A DNA stretch of 64,000 nucleotides from Pipra filicauda (GCF_003945595.2 NW_024104162.1:930001-994000); one strand, 5' to 3'. Shown: positions 1 through 14,139, numbered from the stretch's first letter. Numbers and translations are program-made. Notes: generated from the letters alone by a model not told the origin.

Positions 1-513
1 TGTCCCAGAACTTTCTGGTTATACCCTCTGCTCCCAGCACAAACCCAACAGCATCACAGTGGAGGAGCTGGTCCTGTCCTGTTCATTGACCATCATGTGC
101 TGATGAGGGTTTACAATTGTGTTGTCAGGAAACGTCAATCAGAGCAGCATTCACAAAACCCTAGTGTGCTCAGGGAATCCTGGCTCCAGCATATCCAACC
201 TGTTTGCTGGGGATGGGTGTAGGTTTTTGGTGTGTTATCACATTTAGTGGATGAGTTGGGGCATCTGAGATCTGAGCTTTGGCTGCCACATGCCCTCTGA
301 CCACATGTGCAAAACACCCATAGCCAGCCCAGTTGTGAACAGTATCTTGTGAACTCCTGTGCTGTTGTTAACAGCTTGGAGAGCTTCTGGGTTCACTGTC
401 ACCCTGGAAGGGTCTGAGGCTTCCCAACAGCGGGAACTTCTAGGAGTTATGTCTCTGCCTCAGAGTCAGCCCTCACCTGCGACATGGTTTGAACTAATGC
501 CTTGTTTTTGCAG
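1..513 (+). other. NCKIPSD intron (3' part)
   Basis: No exon of NCKIPSD is recognisable here. The stretch ends with the acceptor TTTTTGCAG before the exon at 514. It is probably the 3' part of the intron upstream of the first exon in the window. Confidence 0.7.
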
Positions 514-3500
514 GAACACAGGGTGCCATTGCGGCTGCTGCTGTTGAAGTGCTTCGGAGCCATGTGCAACTTGGATGCTGCCGTCATCTCAACGCTTGTG
601 AACTCTGTGCTGCCGATGGAGCTGGCCCGGGACATGCAGACCCACACACAGGGTGAGCCAGAGCTGCTTGTAACCAGGTCCCTGGAACGTGTCTTTCCAT
701 TAAATGATTTGCAGCAGCACTGATGGCCCCCCATTGCCTGGCTGCTCTACATGCCCAGTGCTCTGGGCAGAATGGTGTCTGATTTTAAAGTTGTTCAGGT
801 TATTACAGCTGTAAATTGAGGATGCACAGGAGGGGATGTTTCAGTCCAATAGTGCGAGGCCCTCCAGCTCTTGAACATCCCATTAATGATCTGTGTCGCT
901 TCTTGTAGATGTCTTAAAACACATTTTGAGCTGTTCCAGTTTTGTTTCATGATGCTGAGAAGAGACACTTGCAGATCTCAAGAAAGATCTCTGCAGTTTC
1001 TTAAAGAGTTTTTCTCAGCACTCTACACCCGATCGTTGTGGTGTTTCTCCCTGGTGAATTAGATGTCTGCTAGTTAAAGGAAAGGGCCTTCTCTCCACCA
1101 CTGGGCCAAGGGAGATGGCGGTGTGGTCCTTTTCCTCTGCAGGATAGTGCCACAGCCCTGCTTTTCCCACCTCTTTGCTTTCCATACCTAGGCTTTGCCT
1201 TCAGGTTCCTTCTACTTTGTTCTCCTGCTCCCTTTGTTAGGATGACCTGTCACTGCCATGAAAAATAATGTTCTTCCTTCCCTTTGAGCTCCCTTTGCTC
1301 TAAAACTTGGTGGTGGTAGAGTGGTCAGATTTTGCTGGCGTCCCTCAGAGCTACTGTCTAGCCCAGCAGCCAGGAGCACAGGAGGAACCTGAGAACAAGT
1401 TGAACGTGTAATAATACTCCCCAGCTCCCCAGACATGCCCAATCCTGATCAGTCACAGCTTTGATCCCCATTTTGAAGTCAAACTGTAGGCCACCAGTGC
1501 TGTCAGTGTCATATATTATTTTTTCCTTTAAAGGGATATAAAAAATCCGTTGTTTTGTGCTAATTGCGACTGTTCGGTGACCATGTGGATCAAATCAGAA
1601 GAGCCTGGTGTTTGCAGCCTTGCTGCCCTGGTTGCAGTCTGTAGCCTGTTGGTTTGCTGCAGGTGTCATGGAGCTGTGGAGAGGTATAATTTGGTGATAA
1701 GACTGTAGGAATTGACTGGTCTGCACAGGCCAGGGACCGTCACATCCCTTTCATGTGAGCCAAGTAAACGTCCAAGGTGACCACCTTGAATTGTTCCTGT
1801 CCCCAGCTTCCCACCACAGACTGTGCCAACCTGACTGTGGTGGACAGGAGTAATGGGGCTGTGTCTTTGTGTCTGGAAAGGGCTACGTGAGGTGGAAATC
1901 ACGCCTGTTGCATGGCTTTGCACTCATCTTTGCTCGGATGCTTTGAAATGTAGGCATTTCAGAGGTGAGGAGGGCCTGAAAAATAGTGTTTTGGGGCAGG
2001 GCAAAGGGCTGGTGGGATGGGGTGGGATGAATGACTGTGATCATTACTCCAGTGTTGTCTGTGCTCTCTTTTTGTGCTACTGCTGTATCAATTCATCTGT
2101 TACCAATTCTGTGTCATGAACTCATCACACTGTTGTTTGATCTGGTTACGCATGAGAAGCATCTTCTCCAGGCTGAGGTTTTCCTGCCAAGAAGCAAATA
2201 ATACTTGGTTATGGGGCTATGACTGTGCTTCTGTGGCAACATTTCTCCTGATTTTTGTGCTGCCAAAAATAAACTTTATTGTGCCTCCATCACTAATTCA
2301 CAAAGATAGTCTGCAGCTGAGCATCCTATGCACCATGACCAAACAGGGTTTTGTCTCCTGCCCTGTCCCTGAGCTGCCTTTGTGCAGGCAGGGCAGGCTG
2401 GTCACCCTTGTTAACCCTTGGCTGGTCACTGTGATGCTGTGTTTTGCCTGGGCCTGTCTCATCCCAGACAGCACAAAGTGACTCAGCCTCTTGGTGTGAT
2501 GGAGCATTGAGCTCTGACCTAGGGGAATTCTGCACACCCCTGCTGATCTCCAAGTAGCCCTTACGGCTGGAGCAGGCCTGTCTCCCAGCAAGAGTTAGTT
2601 CTGCTTTGGGGACCCAAAAAGCATTGCAGTGGAAGTGGGTGAGAAGTGGCTCTGCTGTGTCCTCCAAACTGCCAACCTGCAACTCTGCAGCATCTCCTCT
2701 TTCCCTAACTTCATCTCAAGGTGAGGGTTTTTTCCAGTACAGTTGAAGGGTGAAAAGCTGCTCTTCCTTTGCTGACAGACTGCTGTGTGGATACAGGAGC
2801 CTCACAAATGGGTGTCCTGATCCTGTGCTGCCTTCCCTGTGCTGAGCTTATGGCAGGCGCTTGTGCAGTGTTATCTGTGCAGCATCCAGTCCTCTTGGTC
2901 TTCACAGCGGGGCTGCAGAGAAGTAACCACCCTTGACCAAAACAGGTCTGTCCTTCAGAGGTGTTTTAAGGCTTCAGTAGTTCCCTCCTACCATTCAATG
3001 CTTATGGCTCCATTTTCTGCCAGCAAATGGCAAGCAGTACCTTCAGTGAAAACATGACCTTGAATCCTTGAGCTTATTTTGGTGCTAAAAACTGGGGAAT
3101 AGCAACTGATCCGTGACATGCTGCAGAATAGCTAATCCTTTCTGTGGTGGCTGGAGCCAGAGCAATCAGTGCCAGCACTATGCAACTGGGGAGTGTGGAA
3201 CTGACTGCAGCAGCTCTGTGGGATCCCTCCTGCCTTATTACTGAAGAGCAGGCAAGGCAGAAGCTCTGTGCATGGATGCTGGGTGCCTTTGATGAGAAGG
3301 ACTTTTCCCTGGGACTAATGCAGGCGTGTTGGCTGCTGGCCAATTCTTCTGCCAGATGCTTGGGTCTTATTGCTTCTGGACAGCCCCTTCCCTCTGCTGC
3401 AGCTGGCCTGCCCATCTATCAGTGTTAGAAGACCTTATAATAAGCCACAGTGAGTCAGAATTAGCCAGAACAATTCCGAAGAAAACAGACGGGGATAATC

Positions 3501-6500
3501 CAGTCTGTAATCGTGACTTTCTCCCTTGTTGCAGCTCAGTGTACTCGCCAGTCAGCTCTCAGGCTCCTCTCCCTTCAGTTGCAGACATTTGTGTCTGCTC
3601 CCAGGGCCTGAATTTTACACTGCTGTATTTAGAGGGTGGAAGCAAGGTCTTTGAAGGCCTCTGAGAAATACCTTTCATACATAATAGTTTCCTACCAGTA
3701 TCTCAGCAGGCTTCAGAAATGAAAACAGCTGCATCTCTCCTGCCCTTCATGGCTACTTCAGTGATGCTTATGAGTCTGTCATCAGCAGTCTCTCTGCTTC
3801 AAGAGAACTGCTTTAATGCTATTTACTTTCTTGCAGCCACTGGTGTTGCTCTGGAAGGTAAAAAAAAAAGCTGTGTTTTGACAGACAATTACTGTGTTCT
3901 TTGGCACTGTGAGTGTTGGATGAGTCCTGCTGCAGCTGGGACACTCCAAAAACTTGTAGAGTCTGTGCAGGGTGAGTGTCCGTGGTTAATCTGGATTTGC
4001 CCCAGGTTCAGCCTTCTGAGTGGTTTCAGCATCCTTTGATTTTTTTTTTTTATTTTTTTTTTTTGTCCTTAGGGAAATAGACCAATATTTGCCTCCTAGT
4101 CATGGAGTCTGCTGTCAGCCAAGATGAATGGACATCAGTTAATGGCAGATGGGCCAAGGACATGTAAAACTGCCCTCTTCCCTTCCATCTCTAATTAGTC
4201 TCTTCCTCCATATTTGCTACAACCATGTTTATCACTGGCTTCTGGTTCTCAGTTCATTATTTCATTGCTCCTGACGTGATGAGAGAAAATGTTTTGTTGA
4301 TGAAAGCCTTTCTAGGAATGTGGGAACAGCAGGTTCCTGTGTATTTGCAGTATCCTGCCTCCAATACCCAACTTGTGAAGCCATGGAGGAAAGAATGAAG
4401 AAATTGTGAACAGTTTGTCAGATCCCTTTTTTGCTACAGAGAGCTTTGGCATCACTGTCACCTTATAGCTGAGAGCTTCTTATATAAGTGTGAATTATAA
4501 TTAAGTCATTAAATATCCTCCCTCTCTGTTTACCAAGAGTAAACAACCATTTCCAGCTTTCCTTTGCTGCCACATGGTCTGGAGTGCTCTCCTACAGAGT
4601 CTTAATCTTGTTAATGCTGTAGTATCTCTGGTTAAGCCCCCAGTGATCTATTTTTACTCAAAGTGTTTGCTATTTGAAAACTCAGGCATCTGGTGGAGCT
4701 CTGATAAAGTCTGTGTGTGCTTTGTTTATAGGGGCTTTGCTCACAGAGTTGACTTTCCAGGGGCACAGGGCTGGAATGACTCAGTAGCATTTTGTCCCCC
4801 ATGCTAACAATGAATCTGAGAGCTGCCAAGTGTTGCAAGTCTTTTGGCCAAGTCCAGGAGTATGTGGTGACAGTGAAGGCATCTGGCTTTGCAGTCGAAG
4901 CCAAACTGCAGGGTGCAGGTGCTTAGAGGTGGGTTGATTTGTGCATGAAGAAGTGAAATACCTTAAAGCCTTTGGAGAGGGTACTGGAACCAGCATGTGT
5001 CATGCAGGGCAGCAGTACAGCTGAGAGAAGCATCATACATTGAGGGAACTTTTTGTCCTCTAATGAAAAGTAGTTTTGGTCAGTTTTTTTATAAATAGAC
5101 CCTCAGCTTCCTTGTAACAAATGCCCCTGGGCTCTTTCTGGCAGATGCAGCTGGAACTGTATTTAACCAGTATGTGTAGTGACCTATACATAGTAATATT
5201 CACTTTCCTATTGTCTTCAGACTTGCTGAACTGGATGGAGGCTACATTAGATGGTGACACAGATCCTATTCCATGCCTTTTTTTTCCTTCTGCAAATATC
5301 TGTTGAGACGTATCCATTAATTAAAATTCAGGAAAGGCACTGGCAGAGGTTCTGGGGAACATTCACAAATAGCTGCTGCCAATGAAAATTGTGTTGGACT
5401 AGCAGGCTGTGGGATGTATCACTGCTGGAGAAACGTGTGGCCTGGGAGGTGGGCAGATGCACAGCCTGAGTCCTGAGCAGTGATCTGGTCTCCCCAGGGA
5501 CCTTTTATACCTCCAGGCAGAGCTGAGGTAGCGAAAATAGAGCAGTGCAGAGATGGTAACAAGCAGCCTGGCTGTCTGGGGGTGGTGTTGGTTGGAACAG
5601 GCAGTATTTTGAGGTGGCCAGATGGATGCTTTTTCTGGGTTCAGCAATTACATAACTATGGGATGTGTCCTGGGACTGTGCAGGGGAGGTTTTTAATTAT
5701 TCAGATTAAGTTTGCCTAGATCCTCTGAAGTGGAGAGGAAAAAAAATCAAGGATTCTTGTTGTGATTATTTTTAAATTGCTTTGGAAACACATGGCACAG
5801 AAGGCGTGTGGTGTGCTAAAACAGGGGGAAAAACACCCTTACAGCTCAGTCAACACAGGACTGAGGAGCAGGCTAACCAGTGTTAAATGTCTGTACTAAA
5901 TGTGTGGCTTCCCAGCTGCAGCTGTGGAGCAGTTTCACTCCCTCAGAAGAACTAATGGCAGGACCTTTGTCTTGCAGATCATCAGAAGATGTGCTACTCT
6001 GCCCTGGTGCTGGCCATGATGTTCTCCATGGGGGAGCCCCTGCCATATCACCACTATGGTAAGAGTGGGTTGTGCTCACAGCTTGGCAGGACAGCAGAGC
6101 TGATGGTGGGACATCTGGGGCGTGCTGGCAGACACAGGGAAGGGACCTTTGGCCAAGGTGGGGACAGCTCAGTGGAAGGCTCAGCAAGGGTAGGGTCTGT
6201 CCTTTGTCAGTGGAGCCTGGCAGCTGAAGCACTGGGCTGAGATGCCAGATTTGCAGCAGCACACTGCTCTAACTCTGGGTTAGAGCAGTGGAGGACTGAA
6301 TGCCATACTGTAGAAGACGTGGATTTGCCCATCACTGTAACTAGGTGGCATTTTGGTTTACCTCTGGCCTCTGTGAAAGCACACACTTCTTACTTGCTTT
6401 AGAGACTGTCTGCTGATGAGACTGAGATCCCAGATCCCTCCATGAACGCCCACTAAGGCTGTCAGCTGCATCATGTGGCCTCTTTCTGGTCTCTCTTCTA

Positions 6501-9500
6501 ACAGAATAGTGCAGACCTGTGTAGTTTAAGCTCTTAGGGAAAGTGGAGATGATTAAGGGTTTTGCAGTCAATAATGAATTGTAAATGTTCTGCCTGTTTT
6601 CTCCTCTGTCTTTTCAGCCTTCAGCCAGAAAGCCCTTGACTGCTTCTAGCCAAGGCTATGTTTTGTTCCCTGTACTTGGGAAACTCTGGGCTTAGTTTTC
6701 CTAGAAATGCAGTAGAGACTTTTATAAGTATCTCCTCAGCACCTTTACTTAACACCCAGTAAACACATAAAAGATTTAAACTGATGCAATAGAGACCAGA
6801 GTGAGCTTCCACACCTCCTGCTTTTCTCTCCTCATGTAACCCTGGCAATTATTTCCTGCAGGTGGACTTATTTGCATGAGCTCCTGAGCTTTCCTAATAG
6901 CTAAATTGAAAAAAGGGTTATTACTAATGATCTAGATTATTAGGGGTTTTTTTAAATAGATTAATTAAACCAGTGGTCAAGAATACAAATCTTTTCCTAC
7001 CTTGAAGCCTTCACTGACAGCAGTGGTGCTGAAACAGTTAGAGCAGGATTTGGTGTTTTATTTACTCAAAAAAAATTGCCAATGGGGGACCAAATTTCAC
7101 TGTTCCCTTGCACCATGGACAGTTCTCTGAGCCACTTCTCTTACACAAAGACACTTCAGTGGTCTGTCTAGTCCACTTGTAGGGCTGTTCATTCCCTGGA
7201 GGCTGACATTAGCACTCCACTAATGGTTTTCAAGCATAAAAGCACAGAGAAGGGGTCTGTGTATGGTCCCTTGTTGATTGGTTTATTTTCACTGTGCTAT
7301 AAATGCCCCTTTCTCCTTGTGCAGAACATCTCAACTCTCAGTTTGTGCAGTTCCTGCTGGATGTGATTGAGGACGGGCTGCCCTCGGACACCACTGACCA
7401 GCTGCCTGACTTATTTGTCAACGTCCTTCTGGCCTTCAATCTCCACATTCCAGGTTGAATTGGTGCTGCTCTGCCTTGGCAGGATTTCAGTGGTCTGGAG
7501 TGATGGTGTGAAGAATGGGGAGGGAGAATCTCACTGGGTCTTGATGGTGCTATAACCACCCCTCCAGCTCCCCTAGTCTTGGGCACTACACTGTGTTTAA
7601 ATATGGTGCAGAATCCTAGAGGAAAATATGGTCATGAGGACAGGCAGTGCATCAAGTCCCTAGAGAAGGGCACTTGCCCTCAACCCGCCTGTGTGTTTTG
7701 AATCCTGTTGGAAGATTGGAGCGTAGTTCCAGGTCCTGCTAACGAAGGCCACTCCTTAACCCAGAGTCTCCTGTCGCTCCCAGTTGTTCTGTTTCTCTTG
7801 TTCTGCTTCATGGCTTTATCCTTGACTTTGTGAAGACAGGGGAGGATAAAGCAGTGGTGACGTGTCCAGTAATTTACCTGTTATTTTGAATTGCGCATCA
7901 TTAAAATTTATGTGAAAGTTTCTAATTTCATGTGAAAGTTGATTGCACGGAGACTGATTAAGTATATCTCTGCTGCTTTCATTCATTACCCTTTCCCACA
8001 CTTACCCATATCCTCGCTGGCTGCAGTAATTAGGCAGTAATGCATGACAGGCAGTGTGTTTCTGGGGATTATTGCCCACCTGGGGCATAGCCGAGAGCAG
8101 TGACTTGTTCTCTGTTGCTAAGAACGTGTTAAATGATGTTCTGGTTGCTTATTAGTGGATTGAATTTTTTATTCCTCTGTCTGTAAGATTCATCTATTGT
8201 GCAGTTCACTGGTGCAGCATTAGTTCAAAAACTCTTCTAAAACCATATTATATCGATGCCCTTCAATATAAAGGATCCTGAGGCACTTTGCAGCCTGTGA
8301 AATATTACAGATCACAGAAATAGTCAGCGCTGTGCTGTTTGTGTGATTCTGAGTGCACACACACACATATGTTAAGGTCTGTTAGGGTAAATGTATTTTA
8401 GTTATAGCAAATCACCCCCAAAGCAAGCTAGGGGACAGTTCCTAGAAGAAGTCTTCAGCCCATACCCTTGCACAGTTGAGTGCTGGGAAGGACTTTTCCC
8501 TTCTGGGATGCTCTTGGGACCCTTCTTAAGAGAAATTTCAAGACTGAGTTCCAGCAGGGTTAGGTTTAGGGAGCCCACGTGGGAATCAGATGTACAGAGA
8601 AAGCACCAAGGCCCAAGTGTTTCATGTGCTGTTTCCAGATTTACTTCACCTTCCCTCTCCCTGCCCATCCACTCTGTGGGGCTGAAACTTCTCATACCCC
8701 TGATAGACTATGGTTCCCCAAAGCTCCCCAGAGCACTGATGTGAAATAGGATCCCCCCATTATGTGTTTTTATTACCATGGTCTTCAGGAAACAAAGGGA
8801 TGTGCTAAACAGGTTTCTTGCTCAGTTCCAGAACACAGTGTGATCATGACTACAATAAGCAAGCACTCGAATGTCAAGACTTTCACAGAGAAGCTGCTGC
8901 TGCTGCTGAACAGAGGAGGTGAGTGTTTGTGGCACTCTTGTGTGTGCCTGGCAGGGGGTGCAGCTCATGTTGGCTCGGGAAGACAAGCCTGGTTCTCATT
9001 ATGGGGTGGGATGTCAGGGATGCAGGTAGCTGAGGACCTGTCGGCTCAGGCAGGATGTGCTGCTTCCTGGTGAGTTTGTGAGGGTGACAGTCTGCACTGT
9101 TGAGGATGGAGCTGCACAAGGAATAAGGTGATGCTGATGGCATGTAGGAAGAGGGGAGTGGCCTCTGGGCTGCGGTTTCCATGTACTCCTGGGTCAGATC
9201 AGCCCCACCTCACAGCATGGCCAGCTGCCACCTGGGCAAGCTCTTGTCTGGGAGGAAGACTGGTCCTGGGCCACTTCTGTCCTTGGACAGGCAGGACTCA
9301 GTGAGTGCTGGCACACAAACCTCAGCCAGTGCTGGCAATCATTTGCCTTGAGGGAGAGATCCAGAGGGAGCTGTTGCCTTCCGAAATGCTGCCTAGAGTG
9401 CAACTTTGCATTTCGGAATCACCAGCAGAGGGTTAGCGTTGTGTGGGATCCGGGCATGGAATGAAATCCACTGCACCTCAGAGCTGTTGCAGAGCAGATT

Positions 9501-11398
9501 GCTGGAAAGCTGGAGATCTCCATAGGAAGAGCAGTGCCAGGTCTTTCAGCCTGTGCTGCACGACACTATTGTGCTTTTTAATACCTTCTGGAGCACAGGG
9601 GCTTTGCTGCCTGAGATTCATTTTGTTGATTTGCTGGAAATAACTCATCCTGGGACGCTTGCAGCTCATCTTACGCTGGCTTTAGTTCTCTTTGGGGTAA
9701 CAAATCACTGTCTCCACACTATATCAGCTTGAGGGCAGCCGGCACCTCAGTGCTCTTCTGTCTGGCCTCGTCCCAAAGCCTTTGTTTAGCCCTTTCCCTG
9801 CCAGAATCCCTGCAGGGATCACCTTACAGTGAGGAGCTGGGTGAAGAAAGAGGGGGGGACCACAACCTAATGAAGATGCTTCTCTTTTGCCTGCCTTCCT
9901 GACAACTGCTGGCAGGGCTGCAGTGGCCCAGAGCCCTCATGAGGTGTGCAGGGATGTGTTTTGGAAGAGAACAGGATGTGGTGACTCATTTAAACTTGGA
10001 AGTGTTTCTTTTCTTGCTTCTGGGACAGTACTAGCCTGGTCTCTGGTGAAAGCTTAATTTTGGTACAGGCTCTGATGTGCTTTTCAGAGGGGTCATTGGA
10101 CCAGACTTAATAGACCAGGGAGAAAATGAGTGGTGGCTGTTGAGCAAAGAGGGGAGGCACTGAGAGGCAATGTGCTAATGAGCTCTCACCTGGGATGGTA
10201 GGTGAGACATAAACAGTGATTAATGCTAATCATAATGAGTTTGGTCTCATCTTGGTACCCTGCAGAGCTTCCATCCTGATTACACACCTTCGTGCAAGGC
10301 ACTGAGGTCTGCGGGCATGAATCTCTTCGTGGGCAGGGAGGGCCAGGATGAGGGCAGGGCAGCCTCTTCTCCAGAGCCAAAGGGTCTAATGAAGGGATGT
10401 ACTCTGAAGATGGAGGAGGGGGGCAATGGGGAGCATGTGGCTTAGCACAGTCTCTCTGCCTCCCCCAGATGATCCAGTTTGCATCTTCAAGCATCAACCT
10501 CAGCCACCACACTCCGTGCTGAAGTTTCTGCAGGACATCTTTGCCAGCAAGGACACAGCCAGCATCTTCTATCACACAGACATGATGGTCCTGATAGACA
10601 TCCTGGTGCGGCAGATTGCTGATCTCTCCCCAGGAGACAAGGTGCTCACACCAACCCATGGGCATTGGGGAAGGGAGCACAGTCCCAAAGCAGTGGTGTT
10701 TCTCCTGGCCCCCTGTAGGGCTTCCTGCTGCAGTCAAGAATGGAGTCTTGGGCACAACGTTTCTGGGTGCTCAAATCAACCTTGAGAGCTGAGAAAAAAG
10801 GGGGGATTTATCCTGCCCAGCCATAGGCATATTAGAAGAAAGATCTGCCAGGCTTCTGGTGGTCTGCAGCCCTCTGCCCAGAGATCTTTGGGAATAGGGA
10901 CCCTCTGTGAGTAGTAGAAGTAGGAGGAACCTCTCTGGTTTGGTATTGCAAGAGGCAGGGGATGTGCACGTGTTTGAGGGTGGGTGAGCACTGGGTTGCT
11001 GTGGGAAAAGCAGAGTTTTCCATAGTTACTAATAAGCCTTAAGGAAAAGCAGGTGCCTCTGGAGTCGTGCTCTGGTTAGTGGAGCAGCAGCAGCTGTTCC
11101 TGTGCTCATGCTGCACTGGAGGCTGGCATGCTTGTTTATCTCACTTTAAATCTTTCACTGTGCTCTGTGGTTTCTCTCCCCTCCCACTTGGCAGCTGAGG
11201 ATGGAGTATCTGTCTCTGATGCACGCCATCATCCGCTCCACGCCCTATCTGCAGCACCAGCACCGCCTCGCTGACCTGCAGGGCATCCTGCAGCGCATCC
11301 TGGGCGAGGAGGAGGAGGACCAGCAGTGCCAGATGGACAAACTGATCATCCTGGAGATTTACAAGGAGTTCCCAGAAATCTCTCCCGGTACCAGCTAA
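514..11398 (+). CDS. NCKIPSD: NCKIPSD (SPIN90/WISH), 3' six exons, 5' part outside window
   Basis: Six joined exons (514-652, 5978-6058, 7325-7453, 8826-8918, 10469-10641, 11195-11398) encode the C-terminal 272 residues and a TAA stop. The protein matches, as I recall it, the C-terminal leucine-rich SPIN90/Ldb17 domain of the Nck-interacting SH3 protein. Recognisable stretches are [26 protein letters not shown] and the final LQ-IL-RIL block. In the family this helical-repeat region binds Arp2/3 complex and nucleates linear actin filaments, while the N-terminal SH3 and proline-rich parts (not in this window) bind Nck and N-WASP. Splice phases agree at all five junctions and borders are GT-AG. 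The donor after 7453 (GTTGAA) is weak. The human protein is about 722 residues, so roughly 450 residues lie to the left. CELSR3 follows about 5.6 kb downstream in the same direction, as in mammals. Confidence 0.95.
653..5977 (+). other. Large NCKIPSD intron (5.3 kb)
   Basis: This is the longest intron seen in NCKIPSD, starting with GTGAGC and ending CTTGCAG. It is AT-richer than the rest of the window. It holds an interrupted T tract at about 4039-4064. I see no conserved exon, RNA gene or clear transposon in it. Confidence 0.7.
6059..7324 (+). other. NCKIPSD intron
   Basis: Intron between the exons ending 6058 (GTAAGA donor) and starting 7325 (TTGTGCAG acceptor). Both flanks are phase 1. 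No internal feature is supported. Confidence 0.75.
7454..8825 (+). other. NCKIPSD intron with weak donor
   Basis: The donor is GTTGAA and the acceptor is GCTCAG. A second AG six bases downstream (exon would start at 8832) keeps the frame and would delete two residues. The first acceptor gives the same spacing as my recollection of the human protein. A short CA run lies near 8356-8367. Nothing else is supported. Confidence 0.7.
8919..10468 (+). other. NCKIPSD intron
   Basis: GT-AG intron (GTGAGT donor, CCCCCAG acceptor), phase 1 on both sides. I see no gene or clear repeat in it. Confidence 0.7.
10642..11194 (+). other. Last NCKIPSD intron
   Basis: GTGCTC donor and TTGGCAG acceptor, phase 0. 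No internal feature is seen. Confidence 0.7.
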
Positions 11399-12885
11399 TG
11401 CTCCTCAGCTTGGACTGGAGTTTGAACCACTTGGATCGATGACGTCTCTTGTTGACACTTTCTCCCCATTCCCTCCCAGTACAGCTCATACCTTATATCC
11501 CTCTGTGCGAGGCCTAAGGTTGGGACAGCGTTCACTGGCCCTTTAGAAACGCCAGTGGCAGAAAGGGGCATGTGGTGCCCCCAGGGCCTGGTGCCCGGGG
11601 CAGTTGGAGTGGGATGGGCGCTGGCGCGTGGTTTTCCTGCAAGGCTCGGGCAGGAGCTATTTGGGCAGCTGGTGTTAGTGGGAAGGGCAGAGAGCTTGCG
11701 GGGGGCTTAGCAGCCAGTGGGGGGGTGTGTTTAGCTGCACTGGTGTCCCAAGGTCCTGAAGAGAAAGGCCTTTGCCTTAGAGTATTACTTCTTTTCCATG
11801 TGCATCTCTCTCCCTGCAGTGACCAAGTGGAGTCTGCTGGTGCTTGGAAGAAGCTTTCGTAACATCTGTTTTGTTTTCTGCTGCTAGTGCCAATGTGCTG
11901 CAGCCCTGCCAAGGGAAGGTAGCTGCTCGCTGTCTAACGCCTCGTCTAGTGAGCCTTTCACTTCCTCCTGGCCCTCAGCTTTGCCTCTAGGCAGCAGCCC
12001 ACCTTGGGTCACGGAGGTCTTACCCCAGCAGCTGCTTTTTTCAATCTGCTTTCTATAGTGATGTTTAAATTTGAATTTCTTGCACACTGTGGCAGCCTAG
12101 AAGTAACAGCCATGTGGATGATGCTGCCTTTAGGAAGCCCTTGGCCCAGACACAGCACAAAGACGTGTCCTGCCAAGTGAAAGCTGCCGCTTGCCAGCCC
12201 TCTCGCAGCGTTGCCCGCGAGCAGAGGGGCTGCCTGCGGGCAGGTGTGCTCTGTTCATGAAGCGTGTGGATTTCTTGCCTTGAGCTTCATAGTAGCTCTG
12301 CCTCGCTGCCCTCCATCTCCCCATGGCAGCACTCGGAGGCAGTGTGAGCCTGGTGTCCAGTAGCTGTTTGTGACTACGCTAAGTGTGGGGAACCCTTATT
12401 TATATTTCCTTTAGGTTTCTAGTAAATGGGATTAACCTATTTGCCTGTTAGAGATAGTCACACACACTAATGTGGGTCTCTTAGATATTTGTGTGCGCAG
12501 TCTGGTCACTCTCTGTCCCTAGGTCTTCCTTTGCAGTACCCAATGTAGGAGCTGTTGGAAAGTGGAACTGGAAATACTGGGGACTTTTTTTTTTATTTAC
12601 TTTTTTTTTTTTTTTTGTTAACTTGAGGTGATGACATGAGCTCTGCTCTGCAGGCCTGGACTGGCCACTGGGGCAGTGATGCTTGGGAACAGAGGGGATT
12701 GGCTTGGCAGCCAAGGGAGGCAAGGACCTCCTGAAGTCAGCCTGGGAATGCCCAAGCTTAATAACCACCCTAGTAGAGAAACCTATTTTTCCCCTGTAAA
12801 AATGTATGAATGTCAAAAGGGATCCTGTATTTTCTTAAACACTAAGTGTAACCTGCAGAGGAATAAAAATGTCTTAAACTGGATT
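11399..12885 (+). other. NCKIPSD 3' UTR (inferred)
   Basis: This follows the TAA at 11396-11398. The first convincing AATAAA in the sense direction is at 12862-12867, so cleavage is expected about 15-25 bases later. The UTR contains two adjacent T tracts at about 12584-12617. The exact end is an inference without transcript data. Confidence 0.6.
12862..12867 (+). terminator. Polyadenylation signal, NCKIPSD
   Basis: Canonical AATAAA about 1.46 kb after the NCKIPSD stop codon, on the gene's strand. It is followed by a T- and GT-containing stretch. Confidence 0.55.
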
Positions 12886-14139
12886 TCTGTGAGCGTAGCC
12901 CTGCCTGCCCTGCCCTGTCATGGGGGAACCAAAGTGCTGGGGGGACTCGGGTGCCTGCTGCCCACTGAGGCAAAGCAGTGGATGCTGACATCCAAATGGG
13001 GGTAACCCAGTAGTTCTCCCACACTCACCTTCTTGCCTTGTGTTTTTCTGCCATGTTGCTGGCCAACAAGGAGTGGTGCAGGGCAGCAGCCCTTGCTGTA
13101 GGGGCACAGCCATCATTCCTGGGGGCCTGCCCAGTGTGGCTGCTTCAGATTAAGGGTTTGGCAGAGCTGGACTCAGCAGTTCGCTCCCTGCAAGGCACGC
13201 GCAGCCTCAGCCAGCTCCCAGCGGAGCTGCCGAGGCAGCAAGCCCGGGCAGGAAGGGTTTAATGGTCTGTATCAAGTGCTAATGAATTGCTTTGGCTGTG
13301 GATGTCTGCTCCCAAACCTCAGCCCTGCGTGCGCAGCTTTGGGGGTGCCTGGGATGGCCGGGGGTGCGTGTGGTGGGAGGGCAGTGGGCGCTGGGTAAAG
13401 CACTGCCTTGGCAGCAGGGAAGCTGGTCTGTGTGCTGAGGGAGCCAGCCAGGCAGTGGGCTCAGCCCTGGCCAGGGGTAGGGGTGTAAATGCCAGGTGCA
13501 AGCTGTGCCACTCCAAACATGAGGACAGCATCAAGCACAGCCGCCTGCAGAAATGGGGCCAGGGCTGCGTCCCAGCTCCTGACTCTTTGACTCATGTTTC
13601 CTAAGTGTCCAGGCGTGTGGCCTCGAAGTGTGTCAAGCTGCACACCTGGGGAGAATCACAACACAAGGGCTGCCAGCACTCCGTGGTGTCTCCCCTACAG
13701 TGGCTCTTCTCTGCCCCATTGCTCTGTGCAGCACAAGGTTGCATGTCCCCCTCAGCCAACCTTGGCTTGTTTCTGAGTGCTGCTGGGGCTTGTTGGCCCG
13801 TGCCCTGCTGCCGTGCTGGGATGTTCCTCTGGCACTTGCCCTCAGTGACGCAGCCCAGGCTTTGCTGTGCCAGGCAAACCCAGCAGCAGCAGAACCCAAG
13901 GCTGTGCTTGCCAGGAGCCTGGACTGGCAGAGCTGGTGCCTCCTGTCGGTATCCCTGAGCCATTGCCATCCCTGGGGTCACTCACCCCGTGTCCCAGCTG
14001 CACAGCTGGGACCACATCTGCACCACCACCCTGCTGCCACCGCAGCCAGGTCTGGAAGAGCTGGGGGGGAGCTGGCTGTGGGGATCCCAGGGGAAAGCTG
14101 TACTCACTGCCCAGGAAAGGCCTTTGCACATTTGCAGGA

